This document shows positions 58,831 through 64,000 of a stretch of 64,000 bases of DNA, one piece after another. Source of the DNA: Streptomyces albus subsp. chlorinus (lineage in GTDB: Bacteria > Actinomycetota > Actinomycetes > Streptomycetales > Streptomycetaceae); the NCBI RefSeq assembly GCF_013302895.1, contig NZ_VJOK01000001.1, positions 7,425,378 through 7,489,377 of the forward strand, written 5' to 3'. The notes under the pieces are model-generated. The model made no database searches and was not told the origin of the DNA. It worked only from the letters and a program-made list of their open reading frames with translations. Every line of letters starts with the position of its first letter. Positions within the stretch are counted from its first letter, which is position 1. The position numbers were made by a program, and so were the translations under genes.

Positions 58831-61800
58831 GTGAGCGATGAAGCAGTCGTCCAGGCGCGGACAGCGGAAAGCGACCCCCTCGGTCGTGACCCGCACGCGC
58901 CGACCGCGGTACGTGCGGCGGTGGCACGCGCACTGGAGCTGGCACCGGAGGAGTTGGAGGACGACCGAGACCTGTTCGAACTCGGCCTCGACTCCCTGAC
59001 GTTGATGTCCCTCGTGGGCACCTGGCGGCGCGCGGGCAGCACCGTCACCTTCCAGGACCTCACGCGCGAGCCGACCCTCCGAGCCTGGACGGCCCTGCTC
59101 GAGCGGGCGCGGCGCGACGACGCACCCGCCCCCGCACAACCCGCCCCACCGGAGGTGGCGGCCCCCGAGGCGGATCCCGGCTCCTCCTTCCCGCTGGCCA
59201 CGATGCAGCACGCCTACTGGATCGGACGACAGGACGGACAGCCCCTCGGCGGGGTCGCCGCGCACTTCTACGTCGAACTCGACGGCCACGAGGTCGATCC
59301 GTCCCGGCTTGAGGCCGCCCTGCGGGCCCTCGTGCGGCGGCACGGCATGCTCAGGGCCGTTTTCGACGAGGAGGGCCGCCAGCGCTTCGGCGCCGCGGGC
59401 GTGCCGCTCACCGTCCACGACCTGCGTGCACGCACCGCCGACGAGGCCGCGTCGGAGCTGGAGCTGCTGCGCGAGCGCAACACCCACCAACGCCCGGACA
59501 TCACCGCGGGCGAGGTCTTCCGCGCGGCCCTGTGCCTGCTCCCCGACGGGGGGACCCGGTTGCAGATCGACCTGGACATGATGGCCGGTGACGCACTGAG
59601 CCTCCGGGTCCTCCTGTCCGACCTGCGCCGTTTCTACGAGTGCCCCGACGACCCGCCGCGCGAGCTGGGCCTCGACTACCGGCGGTACCTCGCCGAGCAC
59701 GACGTGAGGCGAAGGGCCGAACGCGCACAGCACGCCGCCTGGTGGCGCGAGCGCCTCCCGGACCTGCCCCGCGCCCCGCGGCTGCCGACGGCCGTCGACC
59801 CGCTCACCCCGGTCAGCGCGGAGGACAGCACGCTCACCCACTCCCGCCGCCTGCACCACTGGCTCGGCCCCGCCGACAAGGCCGCGCTCATCGGCGCGGC
59901 CCGCCGGCACGGCATCACCCCCGCCGCCGCCCTGGCCACCGCCTTCGCCGAGGTCGTCGCCGCCTGGAGCGACAGCCGACGCTTCCTGCTCAACCTCCCG
60001 CTGTTCGACCGGGAGATGTTCGATCCCGAGGTGGCCCAGCTCGTCGGTGACTTCAGCAGCTCCGTCCTGCTCGACGCGGACATGAGCGCGCCGCACGCGT
60101 TCTCCCGGCAGGCCCGCGGTCTCCAGGAACGCCTGCAGGAGGCCATCTCCCACGGTGCCTACGGCGGCGTCGAGGTGCTGCGCGACCTCTCCCGCGCCGA
60201 GGGGGCCCCGGTGCTGGCTCCCGTCGTGTACACCAGCGCCATCGGCCTGGGCGAGATCTTCGAGCAGGACGTCCAGAAGTCCTTCGGCCGCCCGTCCTGG
60301 ATCATCTCGCAGGGGCCGCAGGTCCACCTGGACGCGCAGGTCACCGAACTCGACGGCGGCCTCCTCCTCAACTGGGACGTGCGGGACGGCGTGTTCGAGC
60401 CGTCGGTACCCGACGCCGCGTTCGACGCCTACCGCCGCCTCATCACCCGTCTCGTGAGGGACCCCGACGCCTGGGAGCGGCCGGTGGACGGCCTGCTCGC
60501 ACCCGGCGTCCTGCCCCGGCGCGCGGTGGCGGCCCTGCCTCCCGCGCCCGTCCCGGACCGCGCCCTGCACACCCGCTTCTTCCGGCTCGCGGAGGCCGAG
60601 CCGGGCCGCACCGCCGTCGTCCGCACCACGGGTGACACGCTCAGCTACGGCGAACTCGGCCGCACGGCACGGCGGATCGCCGCGCTGCTGCGCGCCCACG
60701 GCGTGGGGGAGGGGGACACCGTCGCGGTGACCCTGCCCAAGGGCGCCGACCAGATCATCGCGGTCCTCGGCATCCTGGCCGCGGGCGCGGCCTACGCCCC
60801 CGTCGGGGTGGAACAGCCCGCCGTGCGCCGGGCACGCATCCACGCCGTGGCCGGCGCGTCCGCCGTGCTCACCGACCGGGACCACGCCCACCTGTGCGCG
60901 GAAGTCTCCTCGGCTCCGGTGCTGTGCCTGGAGGACGCCTCAAAGGCGGAACCCGCACAGGTCGTCCAGCCGGATCCAGCGCTGCCCGCCTACGTGCTGT
61001 TCACCTCCGGCTCCACGGGAGCGCCCAAGGGCGTCGAGGTCTCGCACCGGGCGGTCGTCAACACCATCGAGGCGATGGAGGAGCAGCTCGGGCTCGGCCC
61101 CCGGGACCGCACGCTCGCGATCTCCGCGCTGGACTTCGACCTCGCCACCTGGGACATCTTCACCCCGCTGTCACTCGGCGGCCAGGTGGTCGCCGTGGGG
61201 CAGGAGCACCGCCGCGACGCCCACCACTGGGCGCGGCTGGTGCGCACACACGGGGTGACGCTGGTGCAGTGCGTGCCCGCACTGCTGGACATGCTGATGG
61301 CCGCCGGCGAGAACGACGGCCTCGGCGACTCCCTGCGCATGGTGCTGCTCGGCGGGGACTGGGTCGGGCTCGACCAGCCCCGCAGACTGCGGGCCCTCGT
61401 GCCCGGCTGCCGTTTCGTGGCACTCGGAGGCATGACGGAGGCCGCGGTCCACTCCACGGTGTTCGAGGTGGAGGAGACCGACCCGTCCTGGAAGTCCGTC
61501 CCCTACGGCGTTCCCCTGCGCAACATGCGGGCCCGTGTCGTCGACGGGCGCGGTCGCGACTGCCCCGATCTCGTCCCCGGAGAGCTGTGGATCGGCGGCC
61601 CCGGCGTGGCGATCGGCTACCGTGCGGACCCCGAGCGCACCGCGGAACGCTTCGTCGAGCACGACGGCGACCGCTGGTACCGCAGCGGCGACCTGGCCCG
61701 CTACCGGCCCGACGGAGTGCTGGAGTTCCTCGGCCGCGCCGACCACCAGGTGAAGCTCGGCGGCCACCGCGTCGAACTCGGCGACGTCGAGTCCGCCCTG

Positions 61801-64000
61801 GAGGAGGACCCCGCCGTCCTGCACGCGGTCGCCACCGTTCTCGACACACCGGCGCGGCACCTCGCCGCGGCCGTGTCCGCCCGCGGCGAGGCACCCGACG
61901 CGGAGAAGGTCCGCCTGAGGGCTGCGGAGCGGCTGCCCGCCTACATGGTCCCCGAGCGGGTCCTCGTCCTGCGCGACCTGCCGCTGACCGCCAACGGCAA
62001 ACTCGACCGCGCCGCCGTCCGCCGGGCGCTGATGGAGGCCGCCGGCCAGGACGGACCGCGCACCATGGCGCCGGCCGGTCCCGTGGAGACGGCTGTGGCG
62101 GCCGTGTGGGCCGATCTGCTCGACGTGGCCGACGTGGGACGCGACAGCAGCTTCTTCCTGCTGGGCGGCGACTCGCTCGTCGCGACCCGTATGATCGGCC
62201 GGCTGCGCGCCACCGGATTCCCCGGCGCCCGCGTGGCCGACCTCTTCGCCCGTCCCGTACTCCAGCACTTCTGCGAGACGCTGCACCCCGCGACCGCCGC
62301 CGGTGAGCGGGCACCGGCCACCGGCCCCCTCCTCGTTCCCGACCCGGAGCACGCCCACGAGCCCTTCCCGCTCACGGACGTCCAGGCCGCCTACCACACC
62401 GGACGCGATCCCCGGTTCACGCTCGGCGGCGTCGGCACCTGGCACTACACGGAGTTCGACGGCACGGACGTCGACCTGGCCCGGCTGGAGCACGCCTGGA
62501 ACACCCTCGTCCGTCGGCACGGCATGCTCCGTGCCGTCGTCGAGGACGGGCACCAGCGGGTCATGCCCGAGGTACCGCCGGTGCGCATCCCGGTGGCGGA
62601 CGCCCGCCCCGGCGGCGCGGCCGAGGCCCTGGCCGGCCTGCGCGCCCGGCTGTCCCGCCAGGTCCGTGATCCCGCGCGGTGGCCGCTCTTCGCGATCGAG
62701 GCGGTGCGCTACCGCGAGGACGAGGATGCCAGCAACGAGGGCGGTGAGGTCCGCACCCGCATCGGCGTCGGTCTGGACTACCTGATGCTCGACGCGCTCT
62801 CGCTCACCACGCTCTACGCCGAACTGAACGCGCTCTACGCCGACCCGGGCCACGAACTGCCGCCCATCGACGTGACGTTCCGTGACTACCTGACCCGCCT
62901 GACGGCGGACCCGGAGTCGGACGCGCGAGCCCGCGCCCACTGGGAGTCCCGCCTCCTGGAACTGCCACCGCCACCCGCCCTGCCCTTCGACCGCGACCCC
63001 GCGACGCTCGGCACGCCGGTCTTCACCCGGCGTCGGCTCACCGTGCCCGCCGACGACTGGCGGGCCGTCAAGCGGGGCGCGGCCCGGTACGGCCTCACCC
63101 CCTCCACCGTCCTGCTCGCCCTGTACGCGGAGGTCCTGGAGAGGTGGAGCGGGAGCGAAGCGGTGACCGTCACGCTCACCCTCTTCAACCGGCGCGACGT
63201 CCACCCCCACATCCACCGGGTGCTGGGCGACTTCACCTCCCTGTCCCTCGCAGGCCACCGGCGCGAGGGCACGTCGTGGCTGGCGGCGGCCAGGGCGCTG
63301 CAACGCCGTCAGGCCGAGGACCTCGACCATGCCGACGTGCCCGTCGACTGGCTGCTACGGGAGTTCGGCCGCCGCACGGGAACGGTGGACGCCGCCGCCC
63401 CCGTGGTGTTCACCAGCGCCATCGGCGTCGGTGACGCGACGCTGGCCGCACCGGGCACCGGCTTCCCCGCCAAGGTCTGGGGAATCTCCCAGACCCCGCA
63501 GGTCTGCCTGGACAACCAGGTCACCGAGGAGTCCGGGAACCTGGTCGTCACCTGGGACGCGGTCGAGGAGCTGTTCGCCGAAGGCACCCTGGACGCGATG
63601 TTCGCCGCCTACGAAAGGCTGCTGCGGCACCTCGTCGCCGCCGACTGGGAGGCGCCTCTCCCGGATCTGGTGCCCGCGTCCCAGTACGAGCGGCGGGCCG
63701 CCACGGCACGGGAGGCCGCCCTCGAACCGGTGGCCCCTCGCCTGCTGCACGAGGCGTTCTTCACCCACGCGGCCACCACCCCCGACCGCACCGCCCTCGT
63801 CACGACGGCAGGGCAGGAGGTGACCTACGGGACCCTGGCCCGGCAGGCCCTGCGCGTCGCCGCGACGCTCGGCGACGCGGGCGTACGCCCGGGGAACCTG
63901 GTCGCGGTCACCCTGCCCAAGGGCCCGGAGCAGATCGCGGCGGTCCTGGGCGTCCTCGCGGCCGGGGCCGCCTACGTCCCCCTCGGCCTCGAACACCCCG
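58831..64000 (+). CDS. non-ribosomal peptide synthetase, ArCP-Cy-A-PCP-Cy-A... (runs off the window)
   Basis: GTG 58831 has GGAAGG upstream; 1,723 codons are visible, with no stop before the window ends. Domains: aryl carrier (1-90, ELGLDSLTLMS, Ser55); cyclisation Cy1 (about 118-560, FPLATMQHAYWIGR, D249-x4-D254-x2-S257); adenylation A1 (about 575-1080, YVLFTSGSTGAPKG, YRSGDLARYRPDG, GRADHQVKLGGHRVELG); PCP1 (FFLLGGDSLVATRM, Ser1115); Cy2 (about 1180-1630, FPLTDVQAAYHTGRD, D1316-x4-D1321-x2-S1324); A2 start (about 1640 on). Two Cy domains imply two thiazoline/oxazoline rings from Cys or Ser on a salicyl starter, as in coelibactin- or thiazostatin-type metallophores. Confidence 0.95.
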   Translation, partial: MSDEAVVQARTAESDPLGRDPHAPTAVRAAVARALELAPEELEDDRDLFELGLDSLTLMSLVGTWRRAGSTVTFQDLTREPTLRAWTALLERARRDDAPAPAQPAPPEVAAPEADPGSSFPLATMQHAYWIGRQDGQPLGGVAAHFYVELDGHEVDPSRLEAALRALVRRHGMLRAVFDEEGRQRFGAAGVPLTVHDLRARTADEAASELELLRERNTHQRPDITAGEVFRAALCLLPDGGTRLQIDLDMMAGDALSLRVLLSDLRRFYECPDDPPRELGLDYRRYLAEHDVRRRAERAQHAAWWRERLPDLPRAPRLPTAVDPLTPVSAEDSTLTHSRRLHHWLGPADKAALIGAARRHGITPAAALATAFAEVVAAWSDSRRFLLNLPLFDREMFDPEVAQLVGDFSSSVLLDADMSAPHAFSRQARGLQERLQEAISHGAYGGVEVLRDLSRAEGAPVLAPVVYTSAIGLGEIFEQDVQKSFGRPSWIISQGPQVHLDAQVTELDGGLLLNWDVRDGVFEPSVPDAAFDAYRRLITRLVRDPDAWERPVDGLLAPGVLPRRAVAALPPAPVPDRALHTRFFRLAEAEPGRTAVVRTTGDTLSYGELGRTARRIAALLRAHGVGEGDTVAVTLPKGADQIIAVLGILAAGAAYAPVGVEQPAVRRARIHAVAGASAVLTDRDHAHLCAEVSSAPVLCLEDASKAEPAQVVQPDPALPAYVLFTSGSTGAPKGVEVSHRAVVNTIEAMEEQLGLGPRDRTLAISALDFDLATWDIFTPLSLGGQVVAVGQEHRRDAHHWARLVRTHGVTLVQCVPALLDMLMAAGENDGLGDSLRMVLLGGDWVGLDQPRRLRALVPGCRFVALGGMTEAAVHSTVFEVEETDPSWKSVPYGVPLRNMRARVVDGRGRDCPDLVPGELWIGGPGVAIGYRADPERTAERFVEHDGDRWYRSGDLARYRPDGVLEFLGRADHQVKLGGHRVELGDVESALEEDPAVLHAVATVLDTPARHLAAAVSARGEAPDAEKVRLRAAERLPAYMVPERVLVLRDLPLTANGKLDRAAVRRALMEAAGQDGPRTMAPAGPVETAVAAVWADLLDVADVGRDSSFFLLGGDSLVATRMIGRLRATGFPGARVADLFARPVLQHFCETLHPATAAGERAPATGPLLVPDPEHAHEPFPLTDVQAAYHTGRDPRFTLGGVGTWHYTEFDGTDVDLARLEHAWNTLVRRHGMLRAVVEDGHQRVMPEVPPVRIPVADARPGGAAEALAGLRARLSRQVRDPARWPLFAIEAVRYREDEDASNEGGEVRTRIGVGLDYLMLDALSLTTLYAELNALYADPGHELPPIDVTFRDYLTRLTADPESDARARAHWESRLLELPPPPALPFDRDPATLGTPVFTRRRLTVPADDWRAVKRGAARYGLTPSTVLLALYAEVLERWSGSEAVTVTLTLFNRRDVHPHIHRVLGDFTSLSLAGHRREGTSWLAAARALQRRQAEDLDHADVPVDWLLREFGRRTGTVDAAAPVVFTSAIGVGDATLAAPGTGFPAKVWGISQTPQVCLDNQVTEESGNLVVTWDAVEELFAEGTLDAMFAAYERLLRHLVAADWEAPLPDLVPASQYERRAATAREAALEPVAPRLLHEAFFTHAATTPDRTALVTTAGQEVTYGTLARQALRVAATLGDAGVRPGNLVAVTLPKGPEQIAAVLGVLAAGAAYVPLGLEHP

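Noticed and set aside
61171..63330. 719-codon minus-strand frame within the NRPS
   Set aside because: Mirror of the NRPS coding frame; the sense strand carries complete Cy, A and PCP motifs.
1..64000. tRNA, rRNA or riboswitch genes
   Set aside because: No cloverleaf, rRNA or known riboswitch core was recognised by eye; a covariance-model search would be needed to exclude them.

Overview
The window is high-GC actinobacterial DNA, almost certainly from a Streptomyces or a close relative. The evidence is strong GC bias at third codon positions, frequent GTG and TTG starts, a complete four-gene conservon (sensor kinase, roadblock, DUF742, GTPase), a PQQ-propeller Ser/Thr kinase, a GT2-GtrA / GT39 pair beside a two-component system, and the front end of a salicylate/cysteine NRPS. 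TetR-type regulators are very numerous, and remnants of ISAs1, IS5, Tn3 and a serine recombinase sit among many broken genes. That pattern fits an accessory region, perhaps a chromosome arm.

Layout. 0-8.7 kb: a serine hydrolase, an ABM monooxygenase, an ArsR/PNPOx/MFS efflux locus, a decayed tetR / FMN-reductase pair, and an MFS/RidA/TetR group. 9.4-15.8 kb: response regulator, histidine kinase and two membrane glycosyltransferases. 16-22.5 kb: Nudix hydrolase, the conservon and a PstS-like lipoprotein. 22.7-29 kb: two TetR-enzyme divergent pairs with clear inverted-repeat operators, an ISAs1 remnant and a DHA2 exporter. 29.4-33.6 kb: an XRE-cupin regulator and a sulfur-handling operon (ABM-rhodanese fusion, MBL-rhodanese, a coupled 38-residue ORF, TauE exporter). 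33.9-37.8 kb: homologues of antibiotic-inactivating enzymes (Vat-type acetyltransferase, erythromycin-esterase family, AAC-like GNAT). 38.8-51 kb: a Ser/Thr kinase and several TetR genes (some dead), a small secreted protein with a degenerate tandem copy, IS fragments, an oxidoreductase, a nucleotidyltransferase and a tetR-hydrolase operon dead in both genes.

51.8-53.5 kb holds the most striking gene: a secreted protein whose N-terminal half is a cytolethal-distending-toxin CdtB-like nuclease with all recognisable catalytic residues. It is joined by a low-complexity linker to a C-terminal domain resembling a ricin-type beta-trefoil. It looks like a one-chain equivalent of the nuclease-plus-lectin CDT toxin. 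Downstream are a broken serine recombinase and a broken Tn3 transposase.

55.8-64 kb is one side of a thiazoline-type metallophore cluster: ferredoxin, a frameshifted solute-binding lipoprotein, a salicylate/DHB-AMP ligase, a Fur/Zur-type palindrome in the divergent promoter, and an NRPS (ArCP-Cy-A-PCP-Cy-A..., running off the window). From memory the order matches the coelibactin cluster of S. coelicolor, but the importer genes expected between the binding protein and the ligase are missing. Domain calls rest on motif reading only; no database search was possible.
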